Assembly (NCBI GenBank): GCA_947493005.1
Contig: CANLOY010000004.1
Location: 248,001 to 312,000, forward strand
DNA length: 64,000 nt
Direction of reading: 5' to 3'
DNA from: an uncultured Roseivirga sp.
Lineage (GTDB): Bacteria > Bacteroidota > Bacteroidia > Cytophagales > Cyclobacteriaceae
The notes under the pieces are model-generated. The model saw nothing but the letters and a program-made list of their open reading frames with translations, searched no databases and was not told the origin of the DNA. Position numbers and translations under genes: made by a program. Shown here one piece after another: positions 28,764 through 37,080 of the stretch; positions within the stretch are counted from its first letter, which is position 1, and every line of letters begins with the position of its first letter.

Positions 28764-30488
28764 ATGCAAATTATTGAATCAGCCAAGACTTATGATGTAG
28801 CCATAGTAGGCTCGGGTGCTGGTGGCGGTATGGCCACTAAGATACTCTCAGAAGCAGGCTTTGATGTGGCAGTGCTGGAAGCAGGCCCATTTTTTGATCC
28901 CCAAAAGGATGAATATCGGAATCAGTTAAGATGGCCATGGGAATCTCCCAGGAGAGGGGCAAGTTCTGACAGGAGATCTTTTGGAGATTTTGACGCAGCC
29001 TATGGTGGCTGGAACCTAGCAGGAGAGCCCTTTACCAATGAAAAAGGTACAGATTTCAGATGGTTTAGGTCCAGAATGCTGGGCGGAAGAACCAATCACT
29101 GGGGGCGTATTTCATTGAGATTTGGACCGCTGGATTTTAAAAGAAAGAGTATCGATGGACTAGGTGACAATTGGCCAATTGGTTACGATGACGTTAAACC
29201 ATACTATGATAAAGTAGATAAGCTTATCGGGGTATTTGGTTCCAAAGAAAATATAAAGAATGAGCCCGATGGCTTCTTTCTTCCACCACCAAAGCCGAGA
29301 TTACATGAACTCTATTATATAAAGGGAGCAAGAAAAGCAGGAATCCCTGTTATTCCTTCTCGATTGTCGATTCTGACCAAACGAATTAATGACCAAAGAG
29401 GTAGTTGTTTCTACTGTGGTCAATGTAATAGAGCTTGTTCTGCTTATGCTGATTTCTCTTCAGGAACGTGTTTGATTTTTCCAGCACAGAAAAATGGTGG
29501 AAAAGTAGAACTGTTTACAGAAGCAATGGTAAGCGAAGTGACTACAAACAGCGAAGGAAAAGCTACTGGAGTTACTTACATTAATAAATTAGATAGAAAG
29601 TCATATCACCTTAAGGCTAAAGTCGTTATCATGGCGGCATCAGCCTGTTCTTCAGCACGAATTTTACTAAACTCTAAAAGCTCAGTACACGAAAATGGTT
29701 TAGGTAACAGTAGTGGAATGGTAGGTAGATATTTGCATGATTCTACCGGTGCCAGCAGAGCTGTTTTCATTCCTGAATTAATGAATCGTAAGATCTACAA
29801 CGAAGATGGTGTAGGAGGAATGCATGTTTATACTCCTTGGTGGTTGAATGATGCCAAACTTGACTTTCCAAGAGGTTATCATATTGAAGTATGGGGTGGT
29901 ATGGGAATGCCAGGTTATGGCTTTGGCTTTAATCCTAATGACTTAAATAAAGTGACAGGTGGAACTGTTGGTGGATATGGAGATTCTTTAAGAGACGACA
30001 TCAAGAAGTATTACGGAGCAGTTGTGGGGATTTCGGGTCGTGGAGAGAGTGTACCAATGAAAGACAATTACTGTGAAATCGATAACAATGTGGTTGATCA
30101 GTGGGGTATACCAGTCTTGAAGTTCAACTATAAGTGGACAGACTATGAAGTGAAGCAAGCTAAGCATATGCAAGATACTTTTGAGGAAGTGTTGAGTGCT
30201 ACAGGTGGGACTTTACTTGGCGACAAACCTGGAGCTGATAGTCAGTATGGTTTAACTAAACCTGGTGAAATTATTCACGAGGTTGGGACAACCAGAATGG
30301 GTAACAACCCCAAAACTTCAGTTACAAATAAGTATAATCAGTTACACGACTGCGAAAATGTGTTTGTGATGGATGCAGGGCCGTTCGTATCTCAGGCAGA
30401 TAAGAACCCAACCTGGACTATCCTGGCCCTGGCCTGGAGAGCATCAGATTATTTAGTAGATCAAATCAAGAAAAGAAATATCGTTTAA
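28764..30488 (+). CDS. GMC family FAD oxidoreductase with Cys cluster
   Basis: 574 aa. The FAD-binding motif DVAIVGSGAGGGMATKIL is at the N-terminus. The GMC C-terminal signature includes HEVGTTRMGNNPKTSVTNKY, and NPTWTILALAWRASDYL is at the end. Cys215, Cys218, Cys221 and Cys225 (CFYCGQCNRAC) form a compact cluster, comparable in place and kind to the 3Fe-4S site of FAD-dependent glucose dehydrogenases. No signal peptide is visible, so export would be piggy-backed on the Tat-targeted small subunit encoded next. Predicted role: sugar dehydrogenase catalytic subunit feeding a membrane electron acceptor. Confidence 0.88.
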   Translation: MQIIESAKTYDVAIVGSGAGGGMATKILSEAGFDVAVLEAGPFFDPQKDEYRNQLRWPWESPRRGASSDRRSFGDFDAAYGGWNLAGEPFTNEKGTDFRWFRSRMLGGRTNHWGRISLRFGPLDFKRKSIDGLGDNWPIGYDDVKPYYDKVDKLIGVFGSKENIKNEPDGFFLPPPKPRLHELYYIKGARKAGIPVIPSRLSILTKRINDQRGSCFYCGQCNRACSAYADFSSGTCLIFPAQKNGGKVELFTEAMVSEVTTNSEGKATGVTYINKLDRKSYHLKAKVVIMAASACSSARILLNSKSSVHENGLGNSSGMVGRYLHDSTGASRAVFIPELMNRKIYNEDGVGGMHVYTPWWLNDAKLDFPRGYHIEVWGGMGMPGYGFGFNPNDLNKVTGGTVGGYGDSLRDDIKKYYGAVVGISGRGESVPMKDNYCEIDNNVVDQWGIPVLKFNYKWTDYEVKQAKHMQDTFEEVLSATGGTLLGDKPGADSQYGLTKPGEIIHEVGTTRMGNNPKTSVTNKYNQLHDCENVFVMDAGPFVSQADKNPTWTILALAWRASDYLVDQIKKRNIV

Positions 30489-30491
30489 GCC

Positions 30492-31202
30492 ATGGATAGG
30501 AGAGATTCATTAAAATCATTATTAGTAGGGTCCGTTGCAGGAGGACTATTAGTTACTGGTTGTACACCTCCCGATAAGGCTGAGGAGGTTTCAGAAGTTC
30601 AGGAACCTGGTTTACCAGGTTATGGAAGAACTGTTCCCGAACAAGAGCACGACAAAAAAGTGCTTGCTGAAGTATTTCTGAATGAACATGAGTTGGAGAC
30701 TATAGCAGTTTTATGTGACATTATACTTCCGACAACTGCTGAGATAGGTGGGGCTAAAGAAGCTGAAGTTCCAGCATTTATCGAGTTTATCGTGAAAGAT
30801 ATGCCAAACCATCAACTACCAATAAGAGGTGGTTTAGCATGGCTGGATAATCATTCCAACAAGCTGCATAACCTTGAGTTTAAGAAGCTGGCATTGGAAC
30901 AACAAAAAGCAATTTGCGATACTATTGCATACCCAGGAAAGACGGCTCCCGAGTTGTTACCAGGCGAAAAATTCTTTACTCGAATGAGAAACCTAACGCT
31001 TACAGGATACTACACCTCAGAGATTGGGGTCAAGGATCTTGGCTATCAGGGGAACCGTCCCGGTGTATGGGATGGTGTACCACAAGACGTTTTAGACGAT
31101 CACGGTATGGCCTATGAGAAAGATTGGTTGGCCAAATGTGTTGATCAGAGCAAACGTACAGCTATAGCTGAATGGGATGATGATGGCAATCTGCTGACAT
31201 GA
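30492..31202 (+). CDS. Gluconate 2-dehydrogenase subunit 3 family protein (Tat-type lipoprotein)
   Basis: 236 aa. The N-terminus MDRRDSLKSLLVGSVAGGLL resembles a Tat signal, and VTGC at residues 21-24 is a lipobox, so the protein is probably a Tat-exported lipoprotein. The body (ELETIAVLCDIILPTTAEIGGAKEAEVPAFIEFIV, then RGGLAWLDN) is typical of the small subunit of membrane sugar dehydrogenases. It starts 3 bp after the GMC gene. In the Burkholderia glucose and Caulobacter lactose dehydrogenases, a subunit of this family escorts the GMC subunit across the membrane. Confidence 0.85.
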   Translation: MDRRDSLKSLLVGSVAGGLLVTGCTPPDKAEEVSEVQEPGLPGYGRTVPEQEHDKKVLAEVFLNEHELETIAVLCDIILPTTAEIGGAKEAEVPAFIEFIVKDMPNHQLPIRGGLAWLDNHSNKLHNLEFKKLALEQQKAICDTIAYPGKTAPELLPGEKFFTRMRNLTLTGYYTSEIGVKDLGYQGNRPGVWDGVPQDVLDDHGMAYEKDWLAKCVDQSKRTAIAEWDDDGNLLT

Positions 31203-31594
31203 TCAGAGTTCTCAGTTTGTTTATGATTTTTGTTTTATCCTGTAGTACCCCTAGCGATACTCAGGATAAAATTATTTCTAAAGTCATCTCTGTTAAGGAG
31301 TTACACGCACTGATTAAGTCTAAAGAAGGCCTTCAGTTAATAGATGTAAGAACCAATAGAGAGTATAAATCAGGTCACCTATCAGGTGCAGTTTTGATGG
31401 ATTATTACCAACCTGATTTTAAATCCAAACTGAGTAAACTTGATAAAAACAAACCAGTGGCAGTTTATTGCGCGGTGGGGGGACGAAGCAACAGTGCGCT
31501 TAAAATGCTTAAATCTTTGGGCTTCAATGAAGCTTATGATTTAGCAGGTGGTATAAGGGCATGGCAGCGTGAGAAGTTACCCATTGAAAAATAA
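31199..31594 (+). CDS. Rhodanese-domain lipoprotein
   Basis: 131 aa. The start codon overlaps the previous stop (ATGA), so translation is coupled. A lipoprotein signal precedes Cys15 (FVLSC). A single rhodanese domain follows with LIDVRTNREYKSGHLSGAV and the active-site loop YCAVGGRS, in which the cysteine is intact. It is predicted to act in the periplasm on persulfide sulfur. Why it sits in a sugar-dehydrogenase operon is unclear. Confidence 0.85.
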   Translation: MIRVLSLFMIFVLSCSTPSDTQDKIISKVISVKELHALIKSKEGLQLIDVRTNREYKSGHLSGAVLMDYYQPDFKSKLSKLDKNKPVAVYCAVGGRSNSALKMLKSLGFNEAYDLAGGIRAWQREKLPIEK

Positions 31595-31748
31595 TTAGCT
31601 ACTTGAAGTAGTAAATGGTTCAATTGGTAATGATTTGACTGTCAATTGAATATCTGGTAATTACTCAGGTGTGCTAACCATTTGAAATCATATTTATTTT
31701 AAATTTTAGTTGTTTGAGAAATCTTGAATGCCAATCTTCGCAGCAGAT

Positions 31749-31814
31749 ATGACAGTTAATACAATTATTACTACCCAGATTATTACCATTGTGGTCAACC
31801 ACAAAGGCGGGTAG
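31749..31814 (+). CDS. Attenuator leader peptide 1 (Thr/Ile/Val-rich)
   Basis: A 21-codon ORF (ATG 31749, stop TAG 31812) containing 5 Thr, 5 Ile and 3 Val; the centre reads TIITTQIITIVV. An in-frame ATG at 31728 would add seven residues (MPIFAAD). It has no leucine. The ORF ends where an antiterminator helix begins, and an intrinsic terminator follows 27 bp downstream. Codon content matches the products of the operon (threonine, isoleucine, valine), as in classical attenuation. It is too short for homology, so the call rests on composition and architecture, and on the repeat of the same design 114 bp later. Confidence 0.8.
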   Translation: MTVNTIITTQIITIVVNHKGG

Positions 31815-31854
31815 GATATTGTATCAATTATAAATGAAACAAAAGCCTTCCCGC
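31807..31854 (+). promoter_or_regulatory. Antiterminator helix of attenuator 1
   Basis: GCGGG-T-AGG (31807-31815) can pair with CCT-T-CCCGC (31846-31854), giving 5 + 3 bp around a T-T mismatch. Its 5' arm lies over the last two codons and stop of leader 1, and its 3' arm uses the ascending arm of terminator 1, so the two structures exclude each other. A ribosome finishing the leader would cover the 5' arm; one stalled on Thr/Ile/Val codons would leave it free. Confidence 0.7.
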
Positions 31855-31873
31855 ACAGCGAGAAGGCTTTTTT
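31841..31873 (+). terminator. Attenuator terminator 1
   Basis: A 10-bp stem (31841-31850 with 31862-31871), with two more inner pairs after a mismatch, is followed by T. It lies about 380 bp before ilvE and has no gene between it and the leader ORF. Confidence 0.85.
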
Positions 31874-31927
31874 ATTATATCTAAATGATGTGATTTAGAT
31901 CTTTGAGAAAAGAGAAAGAACAAATTG

Positions 31928-31984
31928 ATGAATAGCAATACAGTCATTATTACAGTAGTCATTATTACCAGCCCCAGTGGGTGA
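31928..31984 (+). CDS. Attenuator leader peptide 2 (Thr/Ile/Val-rich)
   Basis: An 18-codon ORF (ATG 31928, stop TGA 31982) with 3 Thr, 4 Ile and 3 Val; the core reads TVIITVVIIT, and there is no leucine. It begins about 54 bp after terminator 1. Its sequence and layout resemble leader 1 (ATT-ATT-AC codon pairs, the TAGGA after the ORF), so it probably arose by tandem duplication of the attenuator and then diverged. Basis: composition, position and paired RNA structures. Confidence 0.8.
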   Translation: MNSNTVIITVVIITSPSG

Positions 31985-32025
31985 GTAGGAAGTCTATTGT
32001 ATAATGCAAAGAAGCCCTTCTCACC
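31980..32025 (+). promoter_or_regulatory. Antiterminator helix of attenuator 2
   Basis: GGTGAG-T-AGG (31980-31989) can pair with CCT-T-CTCACC (32016-32025): 6 + 3 bp around the same T-T mismatch as in attenuator 1. It overlaps the last codon and stop of leader 2 and the ascending arm of terminator 2. Relative to attenuator 1, two pairs are exchanged by compensatory changes (C-G to T-A and G-C to A-T). Confidence 0.75.
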
Positions 32026-32046
32026 AGAACGAGAAGGGCTTTTTTT
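32012..32046 (+). terminator. Attenuator terminator 2
   Basis: A perfect 11-bp stem, AAGCCCTTCTC (32012-32022) with GAGAAGGGCTT (32031-32041), has an 8-nt loop and a T run. It is the last terminator before ilvE, which starts 210 bp later. The 32047-32255 interval contains no further leader ORF or hairpin that I could find. Confidence 0.88.
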
Positions 32047-32255
32047 ATGTCGATTAGAATTTGGCAGGAGTAAGTTTAGTAGAAATTGATCAAAATGAAT
32101 CAGCAATAAGGGACACTGAAAGTTGTAATCGATAATTAGTTAAGGTGTTGATATATAGTTATTTAAATAAGTGTGTGCTGGAATTTAGAACTGTAGAGCG
32201 GCTTTAAAAAGATTCAGTAGCAGCAGAAAATGAAAATAAGTTTAAACAGGAAATA

Positions 32256-33158
32256 ATGTACTACAACAACGACACAATAGTTTTTTCAGACGGGCAATGG
32301 CTCAAGGCTAGTGAGGCAAAAGGAAGCTTATATAGCCAGACCTTGCACTATGGGTCTGGAATTTTTGAGGGTATCAGATCCTATGATGCTAATGGAGAGG
32401 TATCGGTATTCAAGGCTAAAGAACACTACGAACGTTTTCTCTATTCGGCAGAGAAAATGCACATCAAGTGTGACTATTCAGTAGAAGAGTTAACCGCACT
32501 TACATACGAATTGCTGGATAAGAATAATCTGAAAGATGCTTATGTCAGGCCATTGCTATATCTGGGTGAAAACATGACACTCCATACCGTTGATACAGTA
32601 CACTTGCTTCTTTGTGCCTGGGAGTGGGGTAAGTACCTGGGCGATTCACTGCTCAATGTAATGGTTTCGTCTTATGAAAGGCCGAACCCCAAGGCCGTAC
32701 CTGTGGAAGCTAAAGTAACAGGGCATTACACCAATTCTATTCTGGCAACAACTGAAGCAAAGGCAAAAGGCTTTGATGAGGCACTTTTGCTTGATAGAAA
32801 CGGAAGTGTGGCAGAAGGAAGTGGTGCGAACTTCTTCTTCGAAAAAGAAGGCATCCTTTATACTCCACCTTTGGGAAACATACTACCCGGAATTACTCGC
32901 CTGACTGCAATGGATATTGCTGAAGAAATGGGCATAGAAGTGAGAGAAGAGTATTTCCCTCCGGAAGCTGTAAAAGGAGCTGATGGCGCTTTTTTTACCG
33001 GAACTGCTGCTGAAATAGCCGGCATAGGCTTTTTAGATGGTAGTCCTTTCAGGCTTCAATGGGAAGAAACAATTGGCTTCAGAATAGCTAAAGCATATCA
33101 AAAATTAGTAAGAAAACCTCATAGCAATAAAAAGCTAAGTGAATCGAAATGGAACTGA
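32256..33158 (+). CDS. ilvE: Branched-chain amino acid aminotransferase
   Basis: PLP enzyme for the last step of isoleucine, valine and leucine synthesis. At 300 aa, fold-type IV motifs are visible: [31 protein letters not shown], the PLP lysine in [15 protein letters not shown], and [22 protein letters not shown]. It is the first gene of the nine-gene ilv-thr operon and lies directly behind the tandem attenuators. Its 3' end overlaps ilvD by 10 bp. Confidence 0.96.
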   Translation: MYYNNDTIVFSDGQWLKASEAKGSLYSQTLHYGSGIFEGIRSYDANGEVSVFKAKEHYERFLYSAEKMHIKCDYSVEELTALTYELLDKNNLKDAYVRPLLYLGENMTLHTVDTVHLLLCAWEWGKYLGDSLLNVMVSSYERPNPKAVPVEAKVTGHYTNSILATTEAKAKGFDEALLLDRNGSVAEGSGANFFFEKEGILYTPPLGNILPGITRLTAMDIAEEMGIEVREEYFPPEAVKGADGAFFTGTAAEIAGIGFLDGSPFRLQWEETIGFRIAKAYQKLVRKPHSNKKLSESKWN

Positions 33159-34822
33159 ATAAATACAGTAAAAGATTAACACAAGACCCAACACAACCAG
33201 CTTCTCAGGCCATGCTTTATGGTATTGGTTTGACTGAAGAAGACATGGAAAAAGCTCAAGTAGGTATTGTGAGTACAGGGTACGAAGGGAATACCTGTAA
33301 TATGCACCTAAATGACCTGGCTACTCAGGTGAAAAAAGGAGTTTGGGATGCTGACCTGGTTGGTTTGATATACCACACAATAGGTGTGAGTGATGGTATT
33401 TCGAATGGAACTGAAGGAATGCGATATTCTCTCGTATCTCGTGAAATCATAGCCGATTCCATCGAAGCAGTAGCAGGAGCACACTATTACGATGGCTTGA
33501 TTACCGTTGTGGGTTGCGATAAGAACATGCCTGGCGCGTTGATGGCTATGGGACGTTTGAACAGGCCTTCATTAATGGTTTATGGCGGCACTATAGCATC
33601 AGGTTGCTATAAAGACAAGAAACTCAATATTGTATCCTCATTTGAGGCATTGGGGCAAAAGTTTGCAGGTACTATCTCTGATGAGGATTATAAAGGAATT
33701 ATCAAGAATTCATGCCCAGGTGCCGGTGCATGTGGAGGAATGTATACTGCCAATACCATGTCTTCTGCAATAGAAGCATTAGGCATGTCTTTGCCATATA
33801 GTTCTTCAAACCCTGCAATCAGTAAAGACAAAACTGCAGAGTGTGCTAAAGTAGGGCAGGCAGTGAAAAGACTGTTAGAGCTTGACTTAAAACCTCGTGA
33901 TATTCTGACTAAAAAGTCATTCGAGAATGCCATCAGGCTAATTACGGTTTTAGGTGGCTCAACCAATGCGGTAATGCATCTGATTGCTATTGCGAAAAGT
34001 GTAGACATAGACCTTACACTAAAGGATTTCCAGAGACTTTCTGATAAAACACCTTTTCTGGCTGATTTGAAACCCAGTGGCAAATACCTGATGGAAGACC
34101 TGCATGAAGCAGGTGGTGTTCCTGCAGTGATGAAGTTCATGCTGAATGAAGGAATGCTTCATGGAGACTGTATGACGGTAACCGGTCATACCATTGAAGA
34201 AAACCTAAAAACTATTGAAGCTATTAGCCCTGAAAGTGACCTTCTAAAGCCACTATCGAGCCCGATTAAAGAGACGGGGCACCTTCAAATGCTTTTTGGT
34301 AATCTGGCCAGTGAAGGAGCAGTTGCTAAAATTACAGGTAAAGAAGGAGAAAGATTCGAAGGAGAAGCCATCGTTTTTGAAGATGAGTTTTCTGCCATTG
34401 AAGGCATTCAAAGTGGCAAGGTTAGAGCAGGTCATGTAATAGTCATCAGGTATGAAGGGCCTAAAGGAGCTCCTGGAATGCCGGAAATGCTCAAACCAAC
34501 ATCGGCCATTATGGGAGCTGGACTTGGTAAATCAGTAGCACTGATCACGGATGGACGATTTTCTGGTGGAAGTCATGGTTTTGTGGTGGGACATGTGACC
34601 CCAGAAGCACAAGCTGGCGGGACAATAGCCTTGGTTGAGAATGGAGATAAAATTGTGATTGATGCAGCTCAGAATACCATTGATGTGCTCATTGATGAAG
34701 AAGAATTATCAAAACGCAAGACTAGATGGCAAGCACCAGAGTTGAAGGTAAAACACGGAGTATTAAAGAAATATGCAAAAACAGTTGGGTCAGCTTCAGA
34801 GGGCTGTGTAACTGATAACTGA
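33149..34822 (+). CDS. ilvD: Dihydroxy-acid dehydratase
   Basis: Iron-sulfur dehydratase, third step common to isoleucine and valine. It is 557 aa. Cluster-binding cysteines sit in [24 protein letters not shown] and [17 protein letters not shown]; the C-terminal half has [17 protein letters not shown] and [19 protein letters not shown]. It overlaps the end of ilvE, indicating translational coupling. Confidence 0.97.
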   Translation: MELNKYSKRLTQDPTQPASQAMLYGIGLTEEDMEKAQVGIVSTGYEGNTCNMHLNDLATQVKKGVWDADLVGLIYHTIGVSDGISNGTEGMRYSLVSREIIADSIEAVAGAHYYDGLITVVGCDKNMPGALMAMGRLNRPSLMVYGGTIASGCYKDKKLNIVSSFEALGQKFAGTISDEDYKGIIKNSCPGAGACGGMYTANTMSSAIEALGMSLPYSSSNPAISKDKTAECAKVGQAVKRLLELDLKPRDILTKKSFENAIRLITVLGGSTNAVMHLIAIAKSVDIDLTLKDFQRLSDKTPFLADLKPSGKYLMEDLHEAGGVPAVMKFMLNEGMLHGDCMTVTGHTIEENLKTIEAISPESDLLKPLSSPIKETGHLQMLFGNLASEGAVAKITGKEGERFEGEAIVFEDEFSAIEGIQSGKVRAGHVIVIRYEGPKGAPGMPEMLKPTSAIMGAGLGKSVALITDGRFSGGSHGFVVGHVTPEAQAGGTIALVENGDKIVIDAAQNTIDVLIDEEELSKRKTRWQAPELKVKHGVLKKYAKTVGSASEGCVTDN

Positions 34823-34830
34823 AAAAATCT

Positions 34831-36552
34831 ATGGAAGCCATACTAACAAAGCCGCAAGCCACTCAATTAAAAGTTTCAGGAGCAGAAGCTGTTATCAGGT
34901 CATTGATAGCGGAAAATGCAAGGTTGATTTTCGGATATCCAGGTGGAGCAATCATGCCAGTTTATGATGCACTCTATCATTTTCAGGAAGATGTGCGTCA
35001 TGTACTTACGCGTCACGAACAAGGTGCTATCCACGCAGCACAAGGTTATGCAAGAGTCACAGGAGAAGTAGGAGTAGTAATGGCTACTTCAGGCCCTGGA
35101 GCAACTAACCTGATCACAGGCATTGCTGATGCCATGATCGATTCTACTCCCTTGGTGTGTATAACTGGTCAGGTAGGTTCTCACCTTTTAGGTACTGACG
35201 CTTTTCAGGAAACGGATATCATTAGTATTTCTATGCCTGTTACCAAATGGAACCATCAGGTGACTAAGGCTGAAGATTTACCGGCAGCTTTAGCGAAGGC
35301 ATTTTACATTGCCAGATCAGGTCGACCAGGGCCTGTATTGATAGATATCACAAAAGATGCTCAGTTCGCTGAGTTTGATTTTGAGTACAAGAAATGTCAG
35401 CAGGTAAGAAGTTATAAACCAGTTCCTAAAGTGGCTATTGATCAGGTAAGCAAAGCGGCTGAGTTGATCAATGAAGCGCAAAGACCTCTGATTCTGTTTG
35501 GTCAGGGAGTGATTCTTGGAAATGCCGAAGAAGAGTTCAGGGCATTGGTAGAGAAGACAGGTATTCCTTCTGCTAGTACATTACTGGGGCTATCAGCCTT
35601 GGCAAGTGAACACCCTTTGAATGTAGGAATGCTCGGAATGCATGGCAATTATGGACCAAACAAGTTGACCAATGAATGTGATGTGCTGATTGCCATAGGA
35701 ATGCGCTTTGACGATCGTGTGACGGGTAATCTGGACAACTATGCTAAACAAGCTAAAGTGATACACTTTGATATCGATCCTTCCGAAATCAACAAGAACG
35801 TGGAAGTGGATGTTGCTGTGATTGGCGATTGTAAAGAAAGTCTGAATGAGCTTGCTAAGTTGGTTAATCTTAATAGCCACCCGAACTGGCTTGATAAATT
35901 CAGACAACATGATGCAATAGAAAAGGAAACAGTCATATCCAACGAATTGAATCCCTCTGAGGGTGATATCAAAATGGGTGAGGTGATTGAACAAATCAAT
36001 CAGATAACAGACGGTGACGCTGTTTTAGTAACAGATGTTGGACAACATCAGATGATAGCCTGTCGGTATATGAAGTTCAACAAAAGCAAAAGCAATATCA
36101 CTTCAGGAGGTCTGGGGACCATGGGCTTTTGTTTACCTGCAGCATTGGGAGCTAAACTTGGTGCCCCTAAAAGAGAAGTGGTTGCGGTAATTGGAGATGG
36201 TGGTTTTCAGATGACAATACAGGAGTTGGGAACCATTTTTCAAACCCAGGCAGCGGTAAAGGTTGTGGTGTTGAACAATAGTTTTTTAGGTATGGTAAGG
36301 CAGTGGCAGCAGTTGTTTTTTGACAAACGTTATTCCAGTACCGAGCTAATTAACCCCGATTTCATTGCTATTGCTAAGGGGTATGGAATTGCTGCAAAAT
36401 CCATTGACGATAGAGGTGATTTGCAACAAGCTATACATGATATGTTGGCCTTTGAAGGGAGCTATCTCCTGGAAGTAAAAGTAGGAAAAGAAGACAATGT
36501 ATTTCCAATGGTTCCAACAGGAGCATCAGTTTCAGATATAAGACTTTCATAA
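34831..36552 (+). CDS. ilvB: Acetolactate synthase, large (catalytic) subunit
   Basis: ThDP/FAD enzyme making acetolactate and acetohydroxybutyrate, the branch entry to valine/leucine and isoleucine. It is 573 aa. The ThDP glutamate lies in RHEQGAIHAAQGYAR, and GVVMATSGPGATNLITGIADA follows. The C-terminal ThDP/Mg site is VVAVIGDGGFQMTIQELGT...VLNNSFLGMVRQWQ. The regulatory subunit gene follows 3 bp later. Confidence 0.97.
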   Translation: MEAILTKPQATQLKVSGAEAVIRSLIAENARLIFGYPGGAIMPVYDALYHFQEDVRHVLTRHEQGAIHAAQGYARVTGEVGVVMATSGPGATNLITGIADAMIDSTPLVCITGQVGSHLLGTDAFQETDIISISMPVTKWNHQVTKAEDLPAALAKAFYIARSGRPGPVLIDITKDAQFAEFDFEYKKCQQVRSYKPVPKVAIDQVSKAAELINEAQRPLILFGQGVILGNAEEEFRALVEKTGIPSASTLLGLSALASEHPLNVGMLGMHGNYGPNKLTNECDVLIAIGMRFDDRVTGNLDNYAKQAKVIHFDIDPSEINKNVEVDVAVIGDCKESLNELAKLVNLNSHPNWLDKFRQHDAIEKETVISNELNPSEGDIKMGEVIEQINQITDGDAVLVTDVGQHQMIACRYMKFNKSKSNITSGGLGTMGFCLPAALGAKLGAPKREVVAVIGDGGFQMTIQELGTIFQTQAAVKVVVLNNSFLGMVRQWQQLFFDKRYSSTELINPDFIAIAKGYGIAAKSIDDRGDLQQAIHDMLAFEGSYLLEVKVGKEDNVFPMVPTGASVSDIRLS

Positions 36553-36555
36553 GAG

Positions 36556-37062
36556 ATGAAACAGAATTTTACCATAAGCATATTCACCGAAAACAGTATA
36601 GGTCTGTTAAGCAGAATTACCTCAGTGATTACTAAACGTCACCTGAACATCGAAAGCTTAAATACTTCAGAATCAGGAATTGACGGAATTCACAGATTTA
36701 CCATTGTAGTAGAAGCGGAAGAACCGCTTGTAGTGAAGCTGGTGAAGCAGATAGAGAAACAAGTGGAGGTAATTCAGGCAATTTATCATCAGGATGAAGA
36801 GACTGTTTTTCAGGAGATAGCCCTTTACAAAGTTTCAACCGAAAAAGCATCAGAAGACAATCTGGTTGAAAAACTGATCAGGGATAATAATGCCAGAATA
36901 CTGTCAATGGAGCAGGATTTCATGATCATTGAAAAAACCGGTCATAAAGAAGAAACACAAGAATTACTCGAATTCTTAAGGCCCTATGGTCTGATAGAAT
37001 TTGTAAGATCCGGGCGAGTGTCCGTGATGAAACCTAATAATGAATTATACAACGAATATTAA
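36556..37062 (+). CDS. ilvN: Acetolactate synthase, small (regulatory) subunit
   Basis: 168 aa. The N-terminal ACT domain (FTISIFTENSIGLLSRITSVITKRHLNIESLN) is the family's valine-sensing part; the C-terminal domain ends EFVRSGRVSVMK. It binds IlvB, activates it and gives feedback inhibition, so the pathway here is controlled both at the enzyme level and by the operon leader. The symbol ilvH would serve equally well. Confidence 0.95.
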   Translation: MKQNFTISIFTENSIGLLSRITSVITKRHLNIESLNTSESGIDGIHRFTIVVEAEEPLVVKLVKQIEKQVEVIQAIYHQDEETVFQEIALYKVSTEKASEDNLVEKLIRDNNARILSMEQDFMIIEKTGHKEETQELLEFLRPYGLIEFVRSGRVSVMKPNNELYNEY

Positions 37063-37080
37063 ATTTTAACACTAGCAAAA

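Noticed and set aside
31595..31720. Promoter of the ilv leader
   Set aside because: TTTG at 31681 and AT-rich stretches are present, but no TAnnTTTG lies at the right distance (TAAATTTT at 31700 is only 15 bp away), so I list no promoter feature.
31828..32106. Reverse-strand ORF of 92 codons across the ilv leader
   Set aside because: It is the antisense of the Ile/Val-rich leader and terminators. It has no family-like sequence, and its codons mirror the hairpins, so it is a by-product of the attenuator structure.
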